50,795 nt of DNA, from NCBI GenBank assembly GCA_021781615.1, contig JAJXWM010000012.1:1-50795 (forward strand). The letters run 5' to 3'. Below, one piece after another: positions 16,990-26,465 of the stretch (its first letter is position 1; every line of letters begins with the position of its first letter). A program made the translations under genes and the position numbers. The notes under the pieces were generated by a model. The model saw only the letters and a list, made by a program, of their open reading frames with translations, was not told the origin of the DNA and did no database searches. The stretch is from Pseudomonadota bacterium (GTDB taxonomy: Bacteria; Pseudomonadota; Gammaproteobacteria; UBA9339).

Positions 16990-17967
16990 CTACCGCGTCT
17001 CCCACGCCCAAGCATGTCTGATGATAGCAGCTAAATCTGTATATTTTGGTTGCCACTTAAACGCTTTTTTGATGGAACTTGCATCAGCAACAAGCGCCCC
17101 TGGATCTCCAGCTCTTCTAGGAGATAAAACCGTTGCAATTTCTTTGCCGGTAACTCTCTTTGCCGCATCAATAACCTCAAGCACCGAATAACCTGCTCCA
17201 TTACCAATATTATAGGCTGCACTTCCATATCCTTGTAATAAAGCCTCTAGCGCCAAAATATGTGCCTCACATAAATCGACCACATGGATATAATCACGAA
17301 TACAAGTACCATCTTTAGTTGGATAATCGTTTCCAAAAATTTCTATATGTTTACGCCTGCCAGCAGCGACCTGTAACACCAAGGGTATCAAATGAGTTTC
17401 AGGATCATGGCGCTCGCCAAGCAGGCCACTCGGATCAGCTCCTGCTGCATTAAAATAGCGTAGACTAATAGATTTTAAACCGTATGCGATATCATAATCG
17501 TGCAACATATTTTCAAAAATTAACTTTGAACGCCCATAAGGATTCAAAGGATTTTTAGGATGATCAATACCAATAGGAACTGCCTGTGGTTCCCCATAAA
17601 TAGATGCAGAAGAAGAAAAAACTAACGCTTTGGTATTAAATTTTCTCATTGCTTCAAGTAAATTCAAACCAGCCGCAACATTATTTTTGTAATATTTTGC
17701 TGGATCACGAACCGACTCATTGACTTGAATAAAAGAGGCAAAATGCATCACTGCATCAAATCTATAGCGCGAGAAACAATCTTCAACTGACTGATGATTT
17801 GCTAAATCACTCACAAACAAATCGGCGTTACTTGACACCGCATCTTTATGACCCGTAACTAAACTATCAAATACTACTACTTCATAACCACGCTCAATTA
17901 ACATCGCAGTCATGTGTGACCCGATGTAACCAGCACCTCCGGTAACCATAATTTTAAGTTTTGACAT
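16990..17967 (-). CDS. galE: UDP-glucose 4-epimerase (325 aa)
   Basis: Extended short-chain dehydrogenase that interconverts UDP-glucose and UDP-galactose, or the N-acetyl forms. Motifs: GGAGYIGSHM (NAD-binding GxxGxxG), MHFASFIQVNESV, SSSASIYGEP with the catalytic Ser, NPYGRSKLIFENML with the catalytic Tyr-x3-Lys, RYFNAAGADPSG and the C-terminal GTCIRDYIHVVDL. Length is normal for bacterial GalE (about 325-340). The start is supported by GGGTAAAAA upstream and by family alignment. It lies 26 bases after hpt and 34 bases before ugd on the same strand. Together with ugd it points to synthesis of an envelope polysaccharide or LPS sugar. Confidence 0.96.
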   Translation of the reverse strand: MSKLKIMVTGGAGYIGSHMTAMLIERGYEVVVFDSLVTGHKDAVSSNADLFVSDLANHQSVEDCFSRYRFDAVMHFASFIQVNESVRDPAKYYKNNVAAGLNLLEAMRKFNTKALVFSSSASIYGEPQAVPIGIDHPKNPLNPYGRSKLIFENMLHDYDIAYGLKSISLRYFNAAGADPSGLLGERHDPETHLIPLVLQVAAGRRKHIEIFGNDYPTKDGTCIRDYIHVVDLCEAHILALEALLQGYGSAAYNIGNGAGYSVLEVIDAAKRVTGKEIATVLSPRRAGDPGALVADASSIKKAFKWQPKYTDLAAIIRHAWAWETR

Positions 17968-17993
17968 TTTTTACCCTAGATACCCCAAAGTCC

Positions 17994-18545
17994 TTATGGC
18001 TTTAATGCATAGATTCCTGGTAAATTACGCAAATATTCTGAATAATCAAGACCGTAACCAAAAACAAAAAGATCATCTATAGTTAGAGCTTTAAAATCGG
18101 CTTCTTCAACACCACCTGGCCTTCTCGGTTTACGTTTATCAAGTAAAACTGCAGTATAAACCTCTTTGGCATTTTTCATTTTGCAATACTCGATAGCTGC
18201 TCTAAGAGTTGTGCCAGTATCTAAAATATCATCAACAACTACGACGGTACGACCGAATAAATCGATAGTTGGCTCTGCTTTCCAGTGTAAATCACCAACC
18301 TCGTTTTTCACTCCATAACTTGAAACGTGAATATAGTTTATCTCTAACTGAAAATCCAAACGGGGTAAAAGATTACCAAGCGGAACAATTCCTCCAAGTA
18401 ATACGCATAAAAATACAGGATCACTATTACCTAAACGCGCGCTCATCTCCCCGGCCATTTTATCAAGCGCTGCCTCAACCTCCGCTTTGGAATAGATACA
18501 GGTTGATTTTTCATACACCTCTTGAAAACGTTTTGATAATTGCAT
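17994..18545 (-). CDS. hpt: Hypoxanthine/guanine phosphoribosyltransferase (183 aa)
   Basis: Purine salvage enzyme that joins hypoxanthine or guanine to PRPP. The type I phosphoribosyltransferase fold is shown by VVVVDDILDTGTTLRAAIEYC (the PRPP-binding loop, with two acidic residues followed by DTGTT), VFLCVLLGGIVPLGNLL (first loop) and the C-terminal DLFVFGYGLDYSEYLRNLPGIYALKP, which is the hood and metal-binding region typical of Hpt. Length is normal. AGCGGAGA lies just before the ATG, and a near-consensus promoter is centred about 80 bases upstream. It is the first gene of a probable hpt-galE-ugd-symporter unit. A purine-type permease elsewhere in the window (26466-27824) could supply its substrate. 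Confidence 0.95.
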   Translation of the reverse strand: MQLSKRFQEVYEKSTCIYSKAEVEAALDKMAGEMSARLGNSDPVFLCVLLGGIVPLGNLLPRLDFQLEINYIHVSSYGVKNEVGDLHWKAEPTIDLFGRTVVVVDDILDTGTTLRAAIEYCKMKNAKEVYTAVLLDKRKPRRPGGVEEADFKALTIDDLFVFGYGLDYSEYLRNLPGIYALKP

Positions 18546-18609
18546 GCTGTCTCCGCTTGTTGGCTTAATAACTTATTAACCTATTAAGAAATTCTTACTA
18601 AGACCGAGC

Positions 18610-18638
18610 ATTATAACGATACAATCGCATACTATCAA
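18610..18638 (-). promoter_or_regulatory. Sigma70-type promoter upstream of hpt
   Basis: On the minus strand TTGATA and a perfect TATAAT are 17 bases apart. The -10 box lies 64 bases before the hpt start. The rest of 18546-18840 shows no gene. Confidence 0.75.
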
Positions 18639-18840
18639 ATTGAAACCACAATCCAGCCCCACCGGCTTGCGTAGCGAGATTTAGACCATATCGTCTCCCA
18701 CCTTTTGGAGTTTTCTTGAATTATTGGCTATATTTATCCAATCCAGCGAAGCATGGAATACCTCGCCAATTTTGGAATCAAGCTCCGCGGCCAACTACGT
18801 TGATCACAGCAGCGTTATGTATTAACCTAAAAAGAGCCTA

Positions 18841-19260
18841 TCACATATCAAGATATTTAATTTCATAGGTAATTTTTGCGCTCGGTTTTAAACCAGCAAC
18901 AACACCGCAATATTTTTCTTGCGACAATTTTACTGCTTTTTCTATTTCGCCTTTAGATAAATTTGCGCCGCTAAACTCATAAACAACATGGATATCTTTA
19001 TAATATTTTGGGTGATCATCGGTTAATGATCCTTCAATATAGATCTTGAAACCTGCAAAAGGCGCGCGCATTTTGTTTAATATTGAAACCACGTCCATAC
19101 CACTACAACCACTTAATGCTGCCAGCACCAAGGGTTTTGGTCGTGGTCCGCGATCTTTTCCGCCAAAATCCGAGCTGGCATCCATACCAACTTTATGCCC
19201 ATCAACATTGGCCTCAAAAAACATGCCCTCTTTAAAGTCGCAGGTTATTTGGTGTTTCAT
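18841..19260 (-). CDS. OsmC/Ohr-family protein (139 aa)
   Basis: Small protein of the OsmC family, whose members reduce organic hydroperoxides through two cysteines. Both are visible here: LVLAALSGCSGMDVVSIL holds the first and EKYCGVVAGLKPSAKITYEI the second, in the usual places. The order GPRPKPLVLAALSGC is typical of the YhfA-like branch rather than of Ohr. The start at 19260 is chosen because GGAG lies six bases upstream; an in-frame ATG at 19266 touches the ribosome-binding site. It begins 13 bases after the glnA stop and is likely co-transcribed with it. The exact substrate is unknown. Confidence 0.85.
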   Translation of the reverse strand: MKHQITCDFKEGMFFEANVDGHKVGMDASSDFGGKDRGPRPKPLVLAALSGCSGMDVVSILNKMRAPFAGFKIYIEGSLTDDHPKYYKDIHVVYEFSGANLSKGEIEKAVKLSQEKYCGVVAGLKPSAKITYEIKYLDM

Positions 19261-19273
19261 ATTCATCTCCTTT

Positions 19274-20599
19274 CTAGTATTCGGTCAAATACCAATCTAA
19301 CTCACATTGGTGCACTTGTGAAATATATTTACTCCATTCACTACGTTTAGCAGCAATGAAATGACTAAAAATATGCTCTCCTAATGTATCACGCATTAAT
19401 TTGCTTTTTTCCAGCAAATCGATTGCTTCATTTAAATTAGCAGGTAACGATTTTATTTTTAACCGCGCTCGCTCTCGCTCGCTCATTTTATAGATATTTT
19501 TATCTACTGGAGCACCAGGATCCATTTTGTTTTCAACCCCATCGAGTCCAGCAGCAAACATCGCCGCAAACGCTAAATATGGATTACATGCAGGATCAGG
19601 CATTCTAAGTTCAGCACGGGTAGCAATTCCACGTCTATCAGGCACCCTGATTAAAGGAGAGCGGTTACGACCTGACCAAGCAACTTGGGTCGGCGCTTCA
19701 AAATCTGGAACCAATCTTTTGTAAGAATTTACCAACGAATTGGTCACGGCGCAAAAAGAACGGGCATGTTCTAACAGACCACCAATATAACCAAGAGCAA
19801 CATTAGATAATTGGTGGGTTTTCTTTGCGTCATAAAATAGATTCTTGCCATGTTTATCAAATAAACTTTGATGAACATGCATGCCAGAACCATTAATACC
19901 AAAAATTGGTTTTGGCATAAAAGTAGCGTGTAAACCAAAGTCAAGCGCTACTCGACGCACTACAAAACGGAAAGTTACGATATTGTCGGCAGTAGCAAGA
20001 GCATCGCCATATTTAAAATCGATCTCATGCTGCCCCATAGCAGCCTCATGGTGAGCAGCTTCAACTTCAAAACCAATTTGTTCTAAAGTTTGGACAATAG
20101 CTCTTCTTGCATTTTCCCCTTTATCTATCGGCGCTAAATCAAAATAATCGCCCGCATCGTGGGTATTAGTTGTCACTCTCCCACTACTATCGCGCTCAAA
20201 CAAAAAGAATTCTGCCTCCGGTCCAGCATTTATAACATAACCACTGCTTGCAGCTTTATCACACACCCTTTTTAGAACCGAACGGGGACAACCTGCAAAT
20301 TTAGTACCATCAGTATTATAAACATCGCAAATTAAACGAGCGACCTTACCTTCACACTCTGCCCAAGGAAAAATCACCAGGGTTTTGTAATCGGGAACCA
20401 AAACCATATCCGACTCTTCAATCCGAGTAAAACCTTTAATTGAAGAACCATCAAAGAGAATTTGGCCATCTAAAGCCTTGCCAAATTGACTGGCTGGCAC
20501 TTCAACATTCTTATTGCGACCCAAAATGTCGGTAAACCACAACCTTAAATACGCCACTTTTTCTTTTTTAAGTAAATTTAATACTTCGTTTCGACTCAT
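19274..20599 (-). CDS. glnA: Glutamine synthetase, type I, GSI-alpha-like (441 aa)
   Basis: ATP-dependent ligase making glutamine from glutamate and ammonia. Motifs: FDGSSIKGFTRIEESDM near the N-terminus, AGPEAEFFLF, GQHEIDFKYGDAL, the ATP-binding FMPKPIFGINGSGMHVHQSL, and NRSPLIRVPDRRGIATRAE with the substrate-binding Arg. The length of 441, and the C-terminal pattern NIYKMSERERARLKIKSLP followed by LGEHIFSHFIAAKRSEW, match the shorter GSI-alpha class of Bacillus type. The GSI-beta class common in gammaproteobacteria has about 469 residues and carries the NLYDLP adenylylation site. GGAGAG lies six bases before the ATG. A perfect palindrome upstream (20655-20671) could be an operator. Confidence 0.93.
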   Translation of the reverse strand: MSRNEVLNLLKKEKVAYLRLWFTDILGRNKNVEVPASQFGKALDGQILFDGSSIKGFTRIEESDMVLVPDYKTLVIFPWAECEGKVARLICDVYNTDGTKFAGCPRSVLKRVCDKAASSGYVINAGPEAEFFLFERDSSGRVTTNTHDAGDYFDLAPIDKGENARRAIVQTLEQIGFEVEAAHHEAAMGQHEIDFKYGDALATADNIVTFRFVVRRVALDFGLHATFMPKPIFGINGSGMHVHQSLFDKHGKNLFYDAKKTHQLSNVALGYIGGLLEHARSFCAVTNSLVNSYKRLVPDFEAPTQVAWSGRNRSPLIRVPDRRGIATRAELRMPDPACNPYLAFAAMFAAGLDGVENKMDPGAPVDKNIYKMSERERARLKIKSLPANLNEAIDLLEKSKLMRDTLGEHIFSHFIAAKRSEWSKYISQVHQCELDWYLTEY

Positions 20600-20654
20600 A
20601 ACAACTCTCCAATAATTTATTTAACAACCATTCATTTGATACTGTAATACAATA

Positions 20655-20671
20655 ATTGCATAAAATGCAAT
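20655..20671. promoter_or_regulatory. Perfect palindrome upstream of glnA (candidate operator)
   Basis: ATTGCAT and ATGCAAT are separated by three bases, about 55 bases before the glnA start, between glnA and the divergent symporter gene. A repressor or activator could bind here; none is identified. A TTGACA at 20687-20692 points towards the symporter but has only a poor -10 box. Confidence 0.4.
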
Positions 20672-20803
20672 AAAAGATTGTCGTCTTTGACAAAAAAACC
20701 ATAAAAGTTAAAAAATGATGGATCTTTTTTGCAATATTAGCTATTGTTGCCGGAATGATCCTGGAAAAGATTGCTTGAACAGGATTTAAATAAGAGGTAT
20801 GGT

Positions 20804-21985
20804 ATGAAAATGGCGGCGTTTTTTTCTCGGTTTAAATTATTATTTATTTTGCTCAGCATGCTGATAGTTACCATACTATTCGGCGACACCATCCCAATCA
20901 ATGTAAAAGCTTTTTTTTATGCCATCAGTCTTTCCATAAAAAACACCCTCGTCTTTCTCCTGCCTTTGATTATTTTTATTTTCTTATGGAGCTCCTTGAT
21001 CGCCCTACAAAGCAAGGCTGGTAAATTTGTTATCTTACTCCTAATTTTAGTAACCACATCTAACTTCATTGGCATCATGACTGGATTTGAAGCAGGAGTT
21101 AATATACTACCTTTGCTGAACTTTAACATTACCATGATCAGCAATGAGTTGCGACTAATCCCAACTTGGAACTTTACCTTCCCACAAATTGTGGATACAA
21201 AAATTGCCCTGCTTATTAGCTTTATATTCGGCCTACTCTTTGCCTTTAAACCTAACACTTATGTTAGCCACATTGCTCAAAAACTTAATACTGCTACCAT
21301 TTATTTTTTTAGAAACTACTTTACCCCCATATTACCACTATTCATCCTGGGCTTTTTATTTAAACTACAACATGAAAAAATCTTATCTGAACTGGTAGCA
21401 TCTTACGGACCAATACTACTTTTGATCGCTTCGACACAAATATTATATCTGACCATGATGTACCTGATTGCCGCTAATTTTAAAATCGGCAGGTTTTTTG
21501 AACAAATTAAAAACATGATCCCCGCAAGCGTCACCGCCTTTTCAACTATGTCAAGCGCTGCAACCCTACCCCTAACCATCATGTGCTCCGAAAAAAACCT
21601 CGAGGACAAAAGTTTTGCTCGAATCATAATACCCGCCACCTGCAATATCCACACTATAGGTAGCTCGATAGGTTTAACCATTATCGCTCTTGCCACTCTC
21701 CAAGCTTTTCATCTTGAATTGCCAGCGCTAAAAAACTTTATAGAATTTGCCGTCTATTTTGCCTTGGCAAAATATGCGGTGGCCGGCATACCAGGAGGCG
21801 TAGTAGTAGTGGCGGCCCCACTTTTAGAGACCTACCTTGGATTTACCCCAGAGATGATTGGAATAGTAACTGCAATTTATATCTTGTTTGATACCTTCGG
21901 TACCGCAACCAATGTCACCGGCAACGGCGCCTTTGCGATAATTTTTAGTAAAATTTATCGACCTACAAAAAAAGACGGGACTTGA
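20804..21985 (+). CDS. Cation:dicarboxylate symporter family (SDF) transporter (393 aa)
   Basis: Second SDF-family carrier in the window and clearly diverged from the one at 14364-15629. The protein is almost wholly hydrophobic, with about eight helices. The hairpin region TAFSTMSSAATLPLTIMCSE corresponds to the serine-rich loop, GIPGGVVVVAAPLLE to the second hairpin and FDTFGTATNVTGNGAFAIIF to helix 8 with the Asp and Asn/Thr/Gly ligands. The classic NMDGT motif is replaced around ATCNIHTIGSSIG, so substrate and coupling ion may differ from GltP-type proteins. The start at 20804 is chosen for the AGAGG seven bases upstream; an in-frame TTG at 20771 has no such support. Its 3' end overlaps pepA by 23 bases on the opposite strand. 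Confidence 0.85.
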   Translation: MKMAAFFSRFKLLFILLSMLIVTILFGDTIPINVKAFFYAISLSIKNTLVFLLPLIIFIFLWSSLIALQSKAGKFVILLLILVTTSNFIGIMTGFEAGVNILPLLNFNITMISNELRLIPTWNFTFPQIVDTKIALLISFIFGLLFAFKPNTYVSHIAQKLNTATIYFFRNYFTPILPLFILGFLFKLQHEKILSELVASYGPILLLIASTQILYLTMMYLIAANFKIGRFFEQIKNMIPASVTAFSTMSSAATLPLTIMCSEKNLEDKSFARIIIPATCNIHTIGSSIGLTIIALATLQAFHLELPALKNFIEFAVYFALAKYAVAGIPGGVVVVAAPLLETYLGFTPEMIGIVTAIYILFDTFGTATNVTGNGAFAIIFSKIYRPTKKDGT

Positions 21986-23363
21986 GCCCTTGCTCAATAT
22001 ATTTAAATACCCCACGCAGACAACAAGCTTCTCCGCCCTCAGGTCGCCCAGGTTTACTTGCGGCATTATAGGCATTCATGTCGAAGTGTACCCAAGCGAT
22101 ATCTTTAGCAATAAATTGTTGCAATACTAGAGCCGCGGTAAGAGCACCACCGCCAGCGCTACTAGAAGAAATTACATTTCTAAGATCGGCTATTTCGCTC
22201 TTTAGTAGCTCAAGATAAGGCTGATATAAAGGCATTTGCCATACTGGATCTTGTTCCTCACGTAATTTAGCTATCAAATCCTCAGCAAGTTTATCGTTAT
22301 TAGAAAATAGTGCGGTGATATCTGGCCCCAACGCAACTCTCGCCGCACCGGTCAAAGTAGCAAAATCTATAATTAATTTAGGTTGCCATTCAGATGCATA
22401 TGCTAAAGCATCGGACAAAATTAATCTTCCTTCCGCATCGGTATTAGCAACCTCAATCGTTATTCCTTTTCTAGTTTTTATAATATCACCAGGTTTTAAC
22501 GAGTCGCCAGAAAGCAGATTCTCTACTAGCGGCATAATTACCCGTAAATTTACTGGTAATTTTGCACTCATAATCATCCGCGCGAGCCCTAAAACATGCG
22601 CTGCGCCAGCCATATCTTTTTTCATTAAAACCATACCATCTGACGATTTTAACTGTAAACCACCACTATCAAAACACACCCCCTTCCCTACCAAAACAAC
22701 TTTAGGAGCATTTAAATCGCCATAACGAATATCTAAAAGCATCGGCTCTCTCTTACTGCCACGCCCAACAGCATAAATAGCGGGAAAATTGGTTGCGAGC
22801 TCATCGCCTTTAATTATTTTTATTTCTGCATTAAATTCTTTAGTTAAGTTAATCGCCACTTCGGCCAACTTCTCTGGATATAAATCACCGGCTGGAGTGT
22901 TAATCAAGTCGCGTACCAAAAAGATGGCCTCAATAATTCTATTGATACAATCAAGGTCGTAAGACTCTCTACATAAAAAAAGCTTGGCGGAAAAATCTTT
23001 TATCGCCTTATAGCGCTTAAACTGATAACTTCCCAACCCCCAACCAATAGCAGCATGCTCTAATTGCAGAGAAGAAAATCCTGACGCATCAATAGCATAA
23101 CAACCTTCAGGCAATACTTTGGGCAACACCCCAAATGCAAAAAAATCATCTTGGTTTGCAATGCCGAGCAATACCCTTTCTAGATTACCATCACTGTCAT
23201 TAAGCAAACAAAAAGTATTTGGTTTTGCTAAAAAGCCATTACTGGCAACTAAATTTTTAACCCGCACTGACTCTGCTAACTTCCATGATGCAAAATCATC
23301 CTGACAAATAGGAGTAAGAGGAATCACCTTGTTCGATGGTTTTGTTATAAAAAAATTTGGCAT
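21963..23363 (-). CDS. Leucyl aminopeptidase family (M17) protein (466 aa)
   Basis: Cytoplasmic di-zinc or manganese aminopeptidase that removes N-terminal residues from peptides. M17 landmarks are VLVGKGVCFDSGGLQLKS (metal- and substrate-binding Lys/Asp), KKDMAGAAHVLGLARMI, NTDAEGRLILSDAL (the family signature with metal-binding Asp and Glu and the bicarbonate-site Arg) and FATLTGAARVALG. VRDLINTPAGDLYPEKLAE is the usual entry to the catalytic domain. The closest type is the shorter PepA/PepB-like branch of about 450-470 residues. The start at 23363 (MPNFFITKPSNK) fits the family; in-frame upstream sequence to 23453 contains a repeat shared with 30683-30708 and looks non-coding. Confidence 0.9.
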   Translation of the reverse strand: MPNFFITKPSNKVIPLTPICQDDFASWKLAESVRVKNLVASNGFLAKPNTFCLLNDSDGNLERVLLGIANQDDFFAFGVLPKVLPEGCYAIDASGFSSLQLEHAAIGWGLGSYQFKRYKAIKDFSAKLFLCRESYDLDCINRIIEAIFLVRDLINTPAGDLYPEKLAEVAINLTKEFNAEIKIIKGDELATNFPAIYAVGRGSKREPMLLDIRYGDLNAPKVVLVGKGVCFDSGGLQLKSSDGMVLMKKDMAGAAHVLGLARMIMSAKLPVNLRVIMPLVENLLSGDSLKPGDIIKTRKGITIEVANTDAEGRLILSDALAYASEWQPKLIIDFATLTGAARVALGPDITALFSNNDKLAEDLIAKLREEQDPVWQMPLYQPYLELLKSEIADLRNVISSSSAGGGALTAALVLQQFIAKDIAWVHFDMNAYNAASKPGRPEGGEACCLRGVFKYIEQGLKSRLFL

Positions 23364-23401
23364 ATAGTTCTCAAAAAATATTGTTAAAACCCAACAGACT
23401 C

Positions 23402-23427
23402 CTTGCATAACCAAGTATTTTGCCATA
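23402..23427. repeat. Short dispersed repeat (copy 1)
   Basis: CTTGCATAACCAAGTATTTT and the following six bases recur at 30683-30708 with three mismatches in 26. Both copies lie in intergenic DNA beside unrelated genes. Confidence 0.55.
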
Positions 23428-23550
23428 CTACCGCGTTGCACGTTCGCCCGCAATACTTCTTACTTACCTGGCAGGGTCACCTCATTTCTTCTAGACATAA
23501 TTGGGCTAGCCCTAGAATTCTTTTAGTAAGCCACTTTTGCAATAAGATCT

Positions 23551-24084
23551 TTAACCAAACCAATATCCAATACCATCCCAAAGCGATTCAACTAGGCGCC
23601 TAATTCCTCTCGATTTTGGGAGTGCTTCACAGACACTTACCATCACAGTATGACCATATAGCATATATATTGTAGCGCCAATTACTCGTACCTTAGCTCT
23701 TCGAGTTTTTGAATATTCTGAATCGTACTTGTTGTAATCTAACATTTGGACAACAAGTCCTTCTAAGGTGGAAACATATAAATATAGGTCACGGTCTGAA
23801 ATATATAAATTTGAATCGGTTAATGACCCACAATAAGAGGCGCTTACATGACATTCTTTATCCGTTGGTGGCAGAGCAAGTCTTTCTGATGGATCTATTT
23901 GCAACCTTAAAAATTTTTCTTTAGATGACTCCCAACAGAATGCTCGCTCTTCATCTATTGCTGCGCAAGCTATTGGCTTATCATCGTGAAGAATTTGAAA
24001 AACCTCAGGATCCCCCGTAAATGCAAAAATATTATTTAAAGTTGCTAATAATATAACAGCAAACAAAACAATTTTATTAATCAT
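23551..24084 (-). CDS. Hypothetical exported protein (177 aa)
   Basis: I do not recognise this protein. The start at 24084 is chosen because GGAGG lies about five bases upstream. It has a clear signal peptide (MINKIVLFAVILLATLNNIFA) and a mixed alpha/beta body with five cysteines in the mature part (ACAAIDEERAFCW, ECHVSASYCGSL and VSVCEALPKS), which could form disulfides in the periplasm or outside the cell. The C-terminal part is basic and ends with aromatic residues (SLWDGIGYWFG). It stands alone between pepA and uvrB on the same strand, with no terminator visible on either side. Confidence 0.65.
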   Translation of the reverse strand: MINKIVLFAVILLATLNNIFAFTGDPEVFQILHDDKPIACAAIDEERAFCWESSKEKFLRLQIDPSERLALPPTDKECHVSASYCGSLTDSNLYISDRDLYLYVSTLEGLVVQMLDYNKYDSEYSKTRRAKVRVIGATIYMLYGHTVMVSVCEALPKSRGIRRLVESLWDGIGYWFG

Positions 24085-24315
24085 GCTTCCCTCCATAATC
24101 TACGATGTTAAATAATTCTACTATAGTGTAGACCAGAAACACTGCCATTAAGTTAAGAAATTTTACACCAAAGAGTCAGTATAACATTTTTACTTATTTT
24201 CAAAGAATCTTTTTTGGGTACAACTGTGTTAGGGTGTCTACGCCCAACCCCTCCATTTTTCCGAATTGCGACAGATCCCATATATATCAAATGATCATCT
24301 GGCAACAACTTTCAA

Positions 24316-26316
24316 CTATCGATCCATTATTTTATGCAGATAATGTAGCTGGTCCCGAACTTTAGCGGCTTTTTCGAATTCTAAATCGCGAGCATACTGA
24401 TACATTTCTTTTTCAAGCTCTTTAATTTTCTTAGCTATTTTATCTGGCTTGTCTGATAAATAGTGGGATAACTCTTGAGAAATCTCACGCTCTTCCAATG
24501 TTTCCTCTGGCTCAGGATGTGCTTCAGACATGATGTCACGTATCGCTTTAACAATACTTTTGGGAGTAATATTGTGTTTTATATTGTAATCTTGCTGAAT
24601 TTTACGCCGTCGACTCATCTCATCTAAAGCAAGCTGCATCGAATTTGTAATCCGATCGGCATACATAATAACTTTACCATTGATATTGCGCGCTGCTCTC
24701 CCACTAGTTTGAATTAGTGATTGTCTTGATCGTAAAAAACCCTCTTTATCCGCGTCTAAAATCGCCACTAAAGAAACTTCTGGCAAATCTAATCCCTCAC
24801 GCAATAAGTTAATACCCACTAAAACATCAAAAACTCCGAGCCGCAAATCTCGTAAAATTTCGACTCGCTCAACGGTATTTACTTCCGAATGTAAGTATCT
24901 AACTTTAATTCCATGTTCTGCTAAATATTCGGTTAAATCCTCCGCCATTCTTTTGGTTAAGGTTGTAACCAAAACCCGTTCTTTGACGCTCACGCGCTTT
25001 CCAATCTCAGAAAACAGATCATCAACCTGAGTTTTAGCTACCCTCACCTCCACCTCAGGATCAACTAATCCGGTGGGACGAATCAACAATTCCACCACAC
25101 TTTCTGCCTGTTCCATTTCATAAGCACTAGGAGTTGCTGAAACATAAATGGTTGGTGGCGCTATTTTTTCAAATTCATCGAACTTTAACGGTCGATTATC
25201 AAGTGCTGAAGGCAAACGAAAACCATAATTAACTAACGTCGTCTTGCGTGAACGATCACCCTTATACATCCCGTGCACCTGCGGCAAGGTAACGTGAGAT
25301 TCATCGATAACCAACAAAGAATCAGCCGGCAAATAATCTATCAACGTTGGTGGCGGCTCCCCCGCAGTCCTTCCAGATAAATATCGAGAATAGTTTTCAA
25401 TACCGGTGCAATAACCAAGCTCTAGTAACATCTCAAGATCATATTCTGTTCGCTGCTTTAAGCGCTGGGCTTCAAGTAATTTATTCTCTTGGTAAAGCAC
25501 TGCCAACCTTTCTTTCAATTCAGCCTTGATTTTATCAAGCGCGTCTATAATCACTTGTCTCTGGGTTACATAATGGGTCTTAGGGAAAATTCTGATCGTT
25601 AACACTTTGCGGATCGTTTTTCCGGTTAAGGGATCAAAATATGAGATACCTTCAATAACCTCATCAAATAATTCTAACCTAATGGCATAATTTTCCGATT
25701 CTGCAGGAAAAATATCGATTACTTCACCGTGTGCACGATAGGTTCCACGCTGTAGCTCAATATCATTACGAGTATATTGTAACTCCGCTAAACGATGTAA
25801 AAGCTGGGATTGCTCAATTTTATCGCCACAAACTAAACATAGCACCATTTGATGGTAGGTTTTCGGATCACCTAAACCATAAATTGCCGAAACTGAAGCA
25901 ACGATAATCGTATCTTGGCGTTCAAATAAAGATCTTGTAGCAGAAAGACGCATCTGCTCAATATGTTCATTAATAGCAGCATCTTTCTCAATAAAAGTAT
26001 CGGTGGCAGGAAGATAGGCTTCGGGCTGATAATAATCATAATATGAAACAAAATACTCTACTGCATTTTTTGGAAAAAATGCTTTCATTTCCCCATAAAG
26101 TTGGGCAGCTAATGTTTTGTTATGAGCGATAATTAACGTCGGAACATTTACTTTGGTAATAACATTAGCAAGCACAAAAGTTTTACCACAACCAGTAACT
26201 CCTAAAAGAACCTGTTTTGAAACATTATTTTTTAATCCAGACGCCAATCTTGCGACTGCCTCGAGCTGGGCATCACTGGGATTAAAATCTGAAGATAAAA
26301 CAAATTTTTCTTGCAT
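24316..26316 (-). CDS. uvrB: Excinuclease ABC subunit UvrB (666 aa)
   Basis: DNA-damage-recognition helicase of nucleotide excision repair, which receives DNA from UvrA and recruits UvrC. Visible elements are the Walker A motif [16 protein letters not shown] (about residue 40), the beta-hairpin region [20 protein letters not shown] that inserts between the strands, [13 protein letters not shown] (DEAD-like Walker B), [31 protein letters not shown] with the helicase motifs [12 protein letters not shown], and the C-terminal UVR motif [20 protein letters not shown] that contacts UvrC. Length matches the family (about 660-675). It is a single gene here; the neighbours are unrelated. Confidence 0.98.
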   Translation of the reverse strand: MQEKFVLSSDFNPSDAQLEAVARLASGLKNNVSKQVLLGVTGCGKTFVLANVITKVNVPTLIIAHNKTLAAQLYGEMKAFFPKNAVEYFVSYYDYYQPEAYLPATDTFIEKDAAINEHIEQMRLSATRSLFERQDTIIVASVSAIYGLGDPKTYHQMVLCLVCGDKIEQSQLLHRLAELQYTRNDIELQRGTYRAHGEVIDIFPAESENYAIRLELFDEVIEGISYFDPLTGKTIRKVLTIRIFPKTHYVTQRQVIIDALDKIKAELKERLAVLYQENKLLEAQRLKQRTEYDLEMLLELGYCTGIENYSRYLSGRTAGEPPPTLIDYLPADSLLVIDESHVTLPQVHGMYKGDRSRKTTLVNYGFRLPSALDNRPLKFDEFEKIAPPTIYVSATPSAYEMEQAESVVELLIRPTGLVDPEVEVRVAKTQVDDLFSEIGKRVSVKERVLVTTLTKRMAEDLTEYLAEHGIKVRYLHSEVNTVERVEILRDLRLGVFDVLVGINLLREGLDLPEVSLVAILDADKEGFLRSRQSLIQTSGRAARNINGKVIMYADRITNSMQLALDEMSRRRKIQQDYNIKHNITPKSIVKAIRDIMSEAHPEPEETLEEREISQELSHYLSDKPDKIAKKIKELEKEMYQYARDLEFEKAAKVRDQLHYLHKIMDR

Positions 26317-26465
26317 AGATAATCTACGTAAAATATAAATTTAGCCTTAAACCTAAACACGAAGCTGAATTTTTACATCCAGTAAAGAGGATCGCAAGTA
26401 ACATCTGTCCCCACAGCTTGCCGCGGGTAATACCTAGCTTAAATGTTTGACTTGACCGCCTGGTG

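Noticed and set aside
18640-18840. Possible small gene or RNA between hpt and osmC
   Set aside because: No open frame with a start signal and no clear structured RNA; only scattered short palindromes.
23364-23453. N-terminal extension of the aminopeptidase
   Set aside because: It overlaps a dispersed repeat shared with 30683-30708 and is not family-like; the start at 23363 fits better.
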